From Streptococcus sp. (lineage in GTDB: Bacteria; Bacillota; Bacilli; Lactobacillales; Streptococcaceae), in NCBI GenBank assembly GCA_003521145.1, contig DOTL01000043.1:1-22626 (forward strand): a stretch of 22,626 bases of DNA, given 5' to 3'. Below are positions 1-5,945 of this stretch, one piece after another. Numbering within the stretch: the first letter of the stretch is position 1; each line of letters starts with the position of its first letter. The translations under genes and the position numbers were made by a program. Under the pieces are notes generated by a model. The model was given only the letters and a program-made list of their open reading frames with translations. It did not search any database and was not told where the DNA came from.

Positions 1-63
1 TAATGGTAGTTTTGGTTACTTTTCATTATAGTTCTTATGGGACTTTTTGTGTACACTCGAAAA

Positions 64-111
64 GCTCTATAATCTCTACAGTAGTTTTACTCACTACAGA
101 AATTATAGAGC
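64..111 (-). terminator. ISL3-end-like inverted repeat hairpin, probable terminator of the VanZ gene
   Basis: Two 20-base arms (64-83 and 92-111) face each other around an 8-base loop. Read as plus-strand RNA the stem has four A/C mismatches. Read as minus-strand RNA every one becomes a G-U pair, so the 20-bp stem is fully paired. It is followed on the minus strand by four U, which suits a terminator downstream of the VanZ gene. The outer arm read on the minus strand from 112 matches 17 of 24 bases of the insertion-sequence end at 22595 (shared GGCTCT and CTGTAGTG blocks), so the arms probably derive from ISL3-type element ends. The first 60 bases of the window hold nothing I can identify. 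Confidence 0.55.
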
Positions 112-153
112 CAATATATCCCCTGTCTATTTTTATGCTACTTTTGGGTTAGC

Positions 154-729
154 TCAACTCAACCGCCTTTTAATCTCCCAACAACAATAATACCCAATCA
201 AACAACCCAAAAAATTCAAGATAATATCACTAATGGCAAATGTGCCCAAATAAAAGATAAATTGAATGGTTTCAATTCCTAAAAGAGTGACCAAACTGAC
301 AATGACAAACTGTTTGAAATCAGTATTGATACAGTAAAGGCCACCTAAAGGAATGAAGTAGATAATATTTAGCACTGCCTCTTGAATCGTTCTGGTATCC
401 GCTTTTATAAAGTCAAAAGGATTCAGTGATATCGCCTGAAAATCCGTTGTTTTAGTAAAAAGCACCACGAATAACAGTAATAAATACACACTGAAAGCAA
501 GATAGAGATAAATAACTGAAAAATGTTTGAGGTGATACTGGATGCCAAACAACCAGATAATCAGCGTTAATAAGAGTATTAAAGTTAATGCGGCATAGTC
601 AAAGTGGTTAATCAACCTAGTCAGGCTTTGATAGCGAGTGAGAACGGGCATAATCAGCCAAGTAATCGTCGCATAACTCAGGATAAATGTGACCAATAAA
701 CTAATGAGGTAGATCATATATTTTCGCAA
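154..729 (-). CDS. VanZ-like family membrane protein
   Basis: This is a 191-residue, very hydrophobic protein with about five membrane segments. The second half carries the VanZ-like signature: an N-I-I-Y-F-I-P-L-G segment near residue 122, then E-T-I-Q-F near 151 and G-x-F-x-I-S-D-I-I-L-N-F-L-G-x-x-x-G-Y near 161-179. VanZ of Tn1546 gives low-level teicoplanin resistance, but the chromosomal homologues of Firmicutes have no settled function, so only the family is claimed. The start is the TTG at 729: an AAGGAG sequence at 745-740 lies 10 bases from it, whereas the internal ATG at 716 would be 23 bases away. The gene stands alone, with the hairpin at 64-111 downstream. Confidence 0.8.
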   Translation of the reverse strand: MRKYMIYLISLLVTFILSYATITWLIMPVLTRYQSLTRLINHFDYAALTLILLLTLIIWLFGIQYHLKHFSVIYLYLAFSVYLLLLFVVLFTKTTDFQAISLNPFDFIKADTRTIQEAVLNIIYFIPLGGLYCINTDFKQFVIVSLVTLLGIETIQFIFYLGTFAISDIILNFLGCLIGYYCCWEIKRRLS

Positions 730-902
730 CTGTTTCTAACTCCTTTTCTTGATGAGATTAACCCTATTTTAACATATTTTAAAACTGTCATGTTTTTATG
801 AATTTAAAATAAAGTTCAATAAATTTTTTAAAAATTTTGGAAAAAGGCGTATAATAAAATCATGAACGTATGACTCAGGCAAGATATCAAGGAGGATATC
901 AG
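730..902. other. AT-rich divergent intergenic region with a possible plus-strand promoter
   Basis: This stretch separates the minus-strand VanZ gene from a plus-strand gene start. It contains a perfect TATAAT at 850-855 facing right, with no convincing -35 box at 17 bases, so the promoter is weakly supported. A small palindromic pattern (GATATC on both sides of AAGGAGG) surrounds the ribosome binding site at 889-895. Nothing else is recognisable. Confidence 0.4.
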
Positions 903-909
903 ATGACAT
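903..909 (+). pseudogene. Start of an unidentified gene cut off by an ISS1-type end
   Basis: A good ribosome binding site (AAGGAGG, 889-895) sits 7 bases before an ATG at 903, with a TATAAT at 850. Only two codons (ATG ACA) and one further base survive before the sequence turns into an IS6-family terminal repeat at 910. Read onward it stops after nine codons inside that repeat. The signals therefore look like the intact front of a gene whose body was lost when an insertion sequence landed and later recombined away. The gene cannot be identified from two codons. Confidence 0.45.
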
Positions 910-927
910 GGTTCTGTTGCGAAGTTT
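910..927 (+). mobile_element. Orphan ISS1 (IS6-family) terminal inverted repeat
   Basis: These 18 bases match the terminal inverted repeat that I know for ISS1 and related IS6-family elements of lactic streptococci and lactococci (GGTTCTGTTGCAAAGTTT), with a single G for A change at position 12. No transposase and no second end are visible in the window. It is therefore a single-end remnant, and it marks the boundary between native sequence on the left and imported DNA on the right. Confidence 0.7.
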
Positions 928-991
928 GAAAAAAAGATAGTTAGAACTGAACTAAATTCAAATAAATGGAATAAATCTTCTTAGGTCAATG

Positions 992-1085
992 TTCTTTTAT
1001 ATTTGAGTGTCCATAAAATGGTCATTTTCTGGACACTTTATATTTTCTACAATTTTCATCTATTTCTTTTATATTTAGTGTCCAT
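992..1085 (+). promoter_or_regulatory. res-like site for a serine resolvase
   Basis: A 30-base near-perfect inverted repeat at 1007-1036 has GTGTCCA and TGGACAC ends, AAATG/CATTT inner arms and 2-base interruptions. Its left half is part of a 23-base direct repeat (992-1014) that recurs at 1064-1085 with one base missing, giving a third TGTCCAT half-site. Tn3-type resolvases bind res subsites of about this size built from inverted half-sites starting with TGTC, normally placed just before the resolvase gene. The resolvase fragment begins about 80 bases downstream. The alternative reading, a hairpin terminator, is possible for 1007-1036 alone but does not explain the repeated third half-site. 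Confidence 0.45.
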
Positions 1086-1165
1086 TAACTCATAACCTAA
1101 TCTATGTTCTGTTATATATATTATTTTAAGTTATGATACAATTAAATTAACAGAGTTGCTGAAAT

Positions 1166-1222
1166 TTGAATATCGGATATGCACGAGTTTCAACTGGACT
1201 TCAAAATTTGCAGAAGAAATGA
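1166..1222 (+). pseudogene. N-terminal fragment of a serine recombinase (resolvase)
   Basis: In the frame starting at the TTG at 1166 the sequence reads (L/M)NIGYARVSTGLQNLQKK and then stops. I-G-Y-A-R-V-S-T is the hallmark N-terminus of resolvase/invertase serine recombinases, and the Ser of Y-A-R-V-S is the catalytic nucleophile. Only about 18 residues remain of a normal protein of roughly 180-200. The usual ATG is TTG here, and no clear ribosome binding site precedes it. The last bases of the fragment (about 1197-1213) are shared with the start of the S51 peptidase remnant in another frame, which suggests joining at a short stretch of similarity. It is too short to be active. Confidence 0.55.
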
Positions 1223-1936
1223 AGACTTGTTTCTTTAACTCAGGTTTTAAATTTAAGAATTTTAAAGTATTAGATAATAGAAATGCAAAAGAAAAAAGTG
1301 AGTTAATAAGCGAAGCAGAAGTTGTCATACTTACAGGAGGACATGTTCCAACACAAAATATATTTTTTAACAAATTAATTTAAAGAATGAGTTAAAAACT
1401 TCAAATAAGATTATTATCGGTTTTAGTGCAGGTTCAATGAATTGCTCGGAAGAAGTTTATGCTCAACCAGAACTACAAGGAGAATCTTTAGACCCAAACT
1501 ACAAGAGATTTTTAAAAGGTTTGGGAATAACAAAATCACAGATTTTGCCTCATTATAATTTAATCAAAAGCGAATATCTAGATGGTAAGAGACGTTTGGA
1601 AGAAATCACTTATCCAGATAGTTTTGGCAGAGCATTTATTACATTAAATGATGGATGTTATTTATATGGTGATGGTCAATATGAAATAGTTTATGGAGAA
1701 AGTTTCATTATTTCTGATGAACAATTAGAAAATGTGATGAAAAATGTTCAAGCGACAGCAAAAGAATTAATTGAAAAAATTGATATTGAATTAGAAAAAT
1801 ATGTTGCTCCTATGCCGAAAAAATCAATGACAATGAAAGAAAGAATTGATAAAGCAAAAACAAAGTTATCTGAAAAAAACCACAAGAAACTGAACTAAAA
1901 AATGATAAACTTTCAAACAATAAAATCAAAGGATAA
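1195..1936 (+). pseudogene. Frameshifted S51-family peptidase joined to an unrelated mobile-element-type tail
   Basis: One frame (to 1383) reads T-S-K-F-A-E-E-M-K and later V-V-I-L-T-G-G-H-V-P-T-Q-N. After loss of one A in the run near 1369-1374 it continues as N-L-K-N-E-L-K and I-I-I-G-F-S-A-G-S-M-N, then D-G-x-Y-L-Y-G-D-G-Q-Y-E. The T-G-G-H and G-x-S-A-G-S motifs are those of peptidase family S51 (dipeptidase E/cyanophycinase-like, class I glutamine-amidotransferase-like fold), with the Ser of S-A-G-S as nucleophile. From about 1710 the protein no longer resembles S51. It becomes a charged helical tail that shifts frame again in the A7 run at 1873-1879, and the corrected frame ends at 1936. 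The tail resembles accessory proteins of streptococcal conjugative elements, but that is only an impression. The first residues are lost at the resolvase junction. Confidence 0.65.
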
Positions 1937-1944
1937 AATGAATT

Positions 1945-2074
1945 ATGATTAACTATCAAGGCGAAGATTTTACAGAAACTGAATTTTATGGACGTGAAAT
2001 TTTAGAAGCAATTTGAACTGGTCTCAGTTTATAATCCAGTAGAAGAAGAGTATATTTATGGAGGTGAAGAATGA
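1945..2074 (+). pseudogene. Small acidic ORF broken by a one-base insertion
   Basis: An ATG at 1945, preceded by AAAGGA, opens a frame reading M-I-N-Y-Q-G-E-D-F-T-E-T-E-F-Y-G-R-E-I-L-E-A-I and stops at 2014. One extra T in the TTT at 2012-2014 explains the break: in the corrected frame the protein continues E-L-V-S-V-Y-N-P-V-E-E-E-Y-I-Y-G-G-E-E and stops at 2072-2074. The restored length is 42 residues and strongly acidic. I do not recognise the family; small acidic proteins of this kind are common in conjugative elements. The end overlaps the start codon of the next gene (ATGA), and its last codons supply that gene's GGAGG. Confidence 0.4.
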
Positions 2075-2667
2075 CACGATTCTATTTAATGCGACATGGG
2101 CAAACACTTTTTAATACACTCAATCGGATTCAAGGTTGGTGTGATTCCCCTTTGACTGAAAAAGGTCAGGACCAAGCTCGGCAGGTGCGTGCTTATTTTG
2201 AAAAACATGATATGACTTTTGATCAGTATTACTGCACGACTACTGAAAGGGCTTCTGATACCATTGAACTGGCCACTGGACAGACTGATTATCAACGTGT
2301 TAAGGGGCTTAAAGAAATGCACTTCGGTATTTTTGAGGGTCAACCGGAGTATCTTCATCCCAAGACATCTGTTGCGGGGCATTTTGGGGACCACTATGCC
2401 CAGTTTGGTGGGGAAAGTCAAGATCAGTTTGTAGAACGAGTGGTTGCGAGTGCTAAGGAAATCGTTGAAAGGCATCCTGAACAATCTATTTTGGCTGTTA
2501 GTCACGCAGGAGCTTTGATGACTTTTCTCCATGCTGTAGATCCGGAGCGTGCCTTTCAGTCTTGTCCAGGTAATTGCGCCATCTTAGTCTTTGATTACGA
2601 TGGATCGAACTTTCACTTTGTCAAACTGATTGATCCTTTAACGGATCAAGAGTTCGTGGAGTTTTAG
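2071..2667 (+). CDS. Histidine phosphatase superfamily (phosphoglycerate mutase-like) protein
   Basis: The 198-residue protein begins with the R-H-G signature at residues 8-10, where His9 would be the phosphorylated nucleophile. The further phosphate-pocket residues are visible: T-T-E-R at 57-60, E-M-H-F-G-x-x-E-G at 82-90, and the second catalytic His145 in V-S-H-A-G. The length is normal for a small cytoplasmic member. Substrate cannot be told from sequence; the family includes cofactor-dependent mutases and broad phosphatases. GGAGG at 2060-2064 is well placed. That binding site lies inside the broken small ORF, so the present upstream region was probably brought next to this gene by the mobile DNA. 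A weak hairpin (TAAGAAA/TTTCTTA, 2691-2707) follows. Confidence 0.85.
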   Translation: MTRFYLMRHGQTLFNTLNRIQGWCDSPLTEKGQDQARQVRAYFEKHDMTFDQYYCTTTERASDTIELATGQTDYQRVKGLKEMHFGIFEGQPEYLHPKTSVAGHFGDHYAQFGGESQDQFVERVVASAKEIVERHPEQSILAVSHAGALMTFLHAVDPERAFQSCPGNCAILVFDYDGSNFHFVKLIDPLTDQEFVEF

Positions 2668-2710
2668 TGTCTTTCTATGATCAAAGATAGTAAGAAACCC
2701 TTTCTTAGTG

Positions 2711-2716
2711 TATAAT
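2711..2716 (+). promoter_or_regulatory. Probable -10 box before the AI-2E transporter gene
   Basis: A perfect TATAAT lies 30 bases before the ATG at 2746. No good -35 is present 17 bases upstream. A 7-bp inverted repeat (2691-2697 and 2701-2707) occupies the position where the spacer would be and could be an operator or simply a weak stem. Confidence 0.4.
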
Positions 2717-2745
2717 GGAAGTGTATTTTAAATTTTGGAGTGCCT

Positions 2746-3882
2746 ATGAAGTTTACAAAGAATCAGTTCATTTGGTTGGTTGTGCTGTTTTTCAGCTGTT
2801 TCTTGATATATACCTATTGGGAAACAGTTGTTTCGATTTGTAACAAGATATTTGTTGCCAGTCAGCCCTTCTTATTTGGAGCGGGAATTGCTTTTGTGGT
2901 CAATATCCTAATGTCTTTTTACGAAAAAATACTGATCAAGTTTATACCATTTGGTTTTATCACTAAAATTAAACGTCCCGTTTCCCTGCTCTTGGCTTTT
3001 GCAACTATCGGATTGATCTTTACTTGGGTAGTATTCACTGTCCTTCCTGATTTGATTGACAGTATCAATACCTTGATTAGTCAAGACCGCTCAGCTATTA
3101 ATAATTTGATTAATTGGTTGCTTAAGAATAAATCTTTGCAGAAGATCATTCAAGACCTGGGTGGTGTGACACAGGTTAGAGAGCTAATCAATAGCTACAG
3201 CGCACAGTTGCTTCAACAAATTATGAATGGATTGACGAATTTCTTGACTTCTTTGACTAGCCTACCGTCAACTTTGATTAATCTTTTTATCAGTATTGTC
3301 TTTTCTTGCTATGTCTTGGTTGGGAAGGAGAAACTTGGTAGTCAGGTTAATCGCTTAGTCGATGTTTATTTGGGTCGTTATGGTAAGACTTTCCACTATG
3401 TGGTTGCAATTCTCAATAATCGTTTCCACAATTTCTTTGTCTATCAGTCGATTGAAGCCTGCATTTTGGGAACCTTATGTTATATTGGGATGCGTATCTT
3501 TAATTTTCCTTACGCTGCGACCATTTCTATTCTGATTGGCTTTTCAGCAATGATACCAGTTTTGGGTGCCTATATTGGTGTTACTATTGGTACCATTTTG
3601 ATTATGACTCATTCCGTGACCTTGGCACTTTTATTTGTCGCCTACGTGGTTATTTTGCAACAGTTTGAAGGGAATCTCATCTATCCTTATGTAGTTGGTG
3701 GTTCTACCGGACTTCCAGTCGTTTGGGTTATCTTGGCTATTACCATAGGATCTGCCTTAGGGGGAATCCTGGGTATGCTGGTTTCCGTTCCAGTAGCCGC
3801 AACCCTTTATCAGATTGTTAAGGATAATGTGGTTACACGAGAAAAAGCCAAAGCAGTTACTTCTTTAGAAAATAGTGATTAA
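2746..3882 (+). CDS. AI-2E family transporter
   Basis: This 378-residue protein has the layout of the AI-2E (TqsA/YdiK/PerM) family: two to three N-terminal membrane segments, a long soluble middle rich in Asn and Leu (about residues 100-200), then a cluster of hydrophobic segments with G-x-x-A-M-I-P-V-L-G-A-Y-I-G near residue 270 and Q-Q-F-E-G-N-L-I-Y-P near 308. The family exports small molecules or ions; the name comes from E. coli TqsA and does not prove autoinducer export here. I place the start at the ATG at 2746, because the GGAG at 2737-2740 overlaps the upstream in-frame GTG at 2740 and lies 5 bases from the ATG. A strong terminator follows. Confidence 0.85.
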   Translation: MKFTKNQFIWLVVLFFSCFLIYTYWETVVSICNKIFVASQPFLFGAGIAFVVNILMSFYEKILIKFIPFGFITKIKRPVSLLLAFATIGLIFTWVVFTVLPDLIDSINTLISQDRSAINNLINWLLKNKSLQKIIQDLGGVTQVRELINSYSAQLLQQIMNGLTNFLTSLTSLPSTLINLFISIVFSCYVLVGKEKLGSQVNRLVDVYLGRYGKTFHYVVAILNNRFHNFFVYQSIEACILGTLCYIGMRIFNFPYAATISILIGFSAMIPVLGAYIGVTIGTILIMTHSVTLALLFVAYVVILQQFEGNLIYPYVVGGSTGLPVVWVILAITIGSALGGILGMLVSVPVAATLYQIVKDNVVTREKAKAVTSLENSD

Positions 3883-3885
3883 TTC

Positions 3886-3908
3886 AACAGACTTCGGTCT
3901 GTTTTTTC
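3886..3908 (+). terminator. Rho-independent terminator
   Basis: A perfect stem AACAGAC (3886-3892) and GTCTGTT (3897-3903) with a TTCG tetraloop runs into T6. It begins 4 bases after the transporter stop codon. Confidence 0.92.
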
Positions 3909-3911
3909 GTG

Positions 3912-3938
3912 TTATAGTATCGGATTTCAATACTATAG
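3912..3938. repeat. Inverted repeat of TATAGTAT type, left of the glucosidase pseudogene
   Basis: TATAGTAT (3913-3920) and ATACTATA (3930-3937) form an 8-bp stem with a 9-base loop, extended by a T-G pair. No U tract follows, so it is more likely an operator or element end than a terminator. Its arms match the core of the hairpin at 5484-5513 on the other side of the pseudogene. Confidence 0.5.
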
Positions 3939-4003
3939 TATAAGTGTAATCGATTTCTAAGTGTCATACTATGAGTAACTTGAACAATGAAAGTTGACAA
4001 AAG

Positions 4004-5368
4004 ATGACTTATACATTTCTGAAATAATTTCTCTGGGGTGGAGCAACAGCTACCAACCAGTTCGAATGTGCTTATAACTTAGATGGCAAAGGCTTGTCTG
4101 TGCAAAATGTGACTCCCAAAGGTGGTGTCCCTTTTGAAGCCTTTGACTACTGAAGAAGCAACACCAGATAATCTAAAGCTTGAAGGTATAGATTTCTATC
4201 ACCGCTATAAAGAGGATATTGCGCTATTTGCAGAGCTGGGCTTCAAGGTCTTTCGCATGTCAATTGCTTGGTCTCGTATTTTCCCGAACGGTGATGATGC
4301 TGAGCCAAATGAAGCAGGGTAGGCTTCTACAATAAAGTTTTTAACGAATTGGCTAAGTATAATATCGAACCTCTGGTCACCTTGTCTCACTATGAAATGC
4401 CACTAAACTTGGCACGTGAGTACAACGGATGGACTAATCGTAAAATAATTGGATTTTATGAGAATTATGTTCGTACAGTCTTTAAACGCTATAAAGATAA
4501 GGTCAAATATTGGTTGACCTTTAATGAAGTGAACTCTGTTCTACATGCACCGTTTATATTAGGTGGTATGGCAACTCCTATGGAAGGGCTATCTAAACAA
4601 GAACTCTACCAAGCTGTTCACCACGAGTTGGTCGGTTCAGCTTCAATAACTAAGATTGGCCATGAAATTAAGCCTGAGTTTAAAATCGGTTGTATGGTTC
4701 TTGCCATGCCTGCGTTACGGGATGACAGCTACTCCATTGGATCAGTTGGCAGTTCCTGAGTTTGAAAATCAAAACTATCTCTTCTCTGATATTCATGCAT
4801 GTGGAAAATATCCGAACTATATTAAATATTACTTCATAGATAATGGTATTGAAATACAATTTTATCCTGGCGACGATGAAATCTTAAAGAATACCGTTAA
4901 TTTTATTTCATTCTCTTATGCTATGTCTGAAGCAACAGCACACAACCCAGAAGACTATAGGGTTGGTAAAGGTAACATCTTAGGTGGTGTCGAAAATCCA
5001 TACCTTGAGAAATCTGAATGGGGCTGGGCTATTGATCCAATTGGACTTCGTTTGGTTTTAAATGACTTTTATGATCGTTATCAATTGCCATTGTTTATTG
5101 TCGAAAATAGTCCTGATGGTCCGACAGTTGAGGATGATTATCGTATGATTGCCTTCAAAAACACTTGATTCAAGTTGCTGAAGTTCTTCAAGATGGAGTA
5201 GAACTTTGGGGCTACACGACTTGGGGACCAATTGATTTGGTTTCAGCCTCGACTGCAGAACTTAGTAAACGTTATGGTTTCATCTACGTTGATCGAAATG
5301 ATGATGGTAGTGGTAGCTTGGCACGTTATAAGAAAAATTCATTTGCTTGGTATAAGTCTGTTACCTAA
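4004..5368 (+). pseudogene. 6-phospho-beta-glucosidase (GH1) pseudogene
   Basis: Conceptual translation across several breaks gives a nearly full GH1 enzyme that would cleave phosphorylated beta-glucosides delivered by a PTS. It starts at ATG 4004 (M-T-Y-T-F-L-K), meets a stop at 4025, then reads F-L-W-G-G-A-T-A-T-N-Q-F-E. Further fragments carry G-I-D-F-Y-H-R-Y-K-E-D-I, M-S-I-A-W-S-R-I-F-P-N-G, the acid/base Glu in T-F-N-E-V-N (about 4519-4536), the nucleophile Glu in I-V-E-N (about 5096-5107) and G-Y-T-T-W-G-P-I-D-L-V-S-A-S-T. Damage: a stop at 4025, frame changes near 4130, near 4320 (a T lost in GGGTAGG), near 4715-4730 and near 5158, and a small deletion after the nucleophile, where the G-L-G-A-K-D-x-x-x-D-G region is shortened. 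No partner PTS gene is nearby. It is clearly non-functional. Confidence 0.92.
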
Positions 5369-5649
5369 AGTAATGGTGCCGCCCTTTGTAAATAGAAAAT
5401 TATGATGAATCCCGCACATACTTGCAACTAATCTTTAGTATTTCGATACAATGTTTATTAATAAAGATTCCAACTATTTGAATAAAGTTATAGTATTAGG
5501 ATACTATAACTTTTAAGAGGATTAATTCACTATAACTTACACATTTTTTGAAAAAGTGGTAGAATAAAAGTGTGAAAAGGTTCTTATATTTTCTGAAGAA
5601 GTAGCTAGACTATTTCTTTGCTTTTCCTATTCAGATGGAGGTAATATTC
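5369..5649 (+). promoter_or_regulatory. Regulatory region of the phasin-UbiB operon
   Basis: The gap holds no ORF of its own. A perfect 13-bp hairpin lies at 5484-5513. Its right arm contains ACTATAACTT (5503-5512), repeated directly at 5529-5538. A possible promoter is TTACAC (5537-5542), 17 bases, TAGAAT (5560-5565). The second repeat overlaps the -35, so the repeats could be operator sites. About 75 bases of leader follow before the GGAGG at 5637-5641. Confidence 0.45.
5484..5513. repeat. Perfect 13-bp inverted repeat upstream of the phasin-UbiB operon
   Basis: AAAGTTATAGTAT (5484-5496) pairs with ATACTATAACTTT (5501-5513) around TAGG. One T follows, then AAGAGG, so a terminator role is weak. 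The core TTATAGTAT/ATACTATA is shared with the inverted repeat at 3912-3938, and the two bracket the glucosidase pseudogene. Confidence 0.65.
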
Positions 5650-5928
5650 ATGAATGATTTGAAAAAAGTTCTTTTAGCTGGTATTGGTTTGACTGCTATG
5701 ACAGTAGATAAGACTGATAGTTTTGTCCAAGAATTGGTTGAAAAGGGCCGTTTGACTGTCGAAGAAGGTAAGGAATTAGAACAAGAGCTAAAACGTCAAA
5801 GTAAAGAAGGGTCTCAAGAATTTTTAGCTAAACTTGACGCCAAGAAAACTTCAGTTGAGTATGCGACTAAAGATGATGTGAGACGTCTTGAAGAAAAACT
5901 TGATGCTTTGCTCAGTCAGAATAAATAA
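5650..5928 (+). CDS. Phasin-like small helical protein
   Basis: The protein has 92 residues. It opens with a short hydrophobic stretch (L-L-A-G-I-G-L-T-A) followed by charged amphipathic helices with K-T-D-S-F-V-Q-E-L-V-E-K-G-x-L-T-x-E-E-G-K, the pattern seen in the phasin/PhaF-PhaI-like family. The last 25 residues are coiled-coil-like (V-R-R-L-E-E-K-L-D-A-L). Streptococci are not known to make polyhydroxyalkanoate, so a granule role is unlikely; a membrane-surface or partner role for the kinase encoded next is my inference. ATG 5650 is chosen over the upstream in-frame ATG at 5635, because GGAGG lies between them at the right distance from 5650. It lies 17 bases before the UbiB-like gene. 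Confidence 0.7.
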   Translation: MNDLKKVLLAGIGLTAMTVDKTDSFVQELVEKGRLTVEEGKELEQELKRQSKEGSQEFLAKLDAKKTSVEYATKDDVRRLEEKLDALLSQNK

Positions 5929-5945
5929 AATGTAAGGGGACTAAA

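Noticed and set aside
1007..1036. Reading the 30-base inverted repeat as a simple terminator
   Set aside because: The T-rich stretch after it is not a clean U tract, no gene precedes it, and a third half-site and a resolvase fragment follow, so a res-like site explains more.
1131..1373. Minus-strand ORF of 80 residues opposite the S51 remnant
   Set aside because: It has no ribosome binding site and no recognisable motif, while the plus strand gives S51 motifs over the same bases.
2086..2532. Minus-strand ORF of 148 residues over the phosphatase gene
   Set aside because: It is antisense to a gene with complete catalytic motifs and has no family signature or ribosome binding site of its own.
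3886..3908. Hairpin after the AI-2E gene as a regulatory element
   Set aside because: It is an ordinary strong terminator with a UUCG loop and U6.
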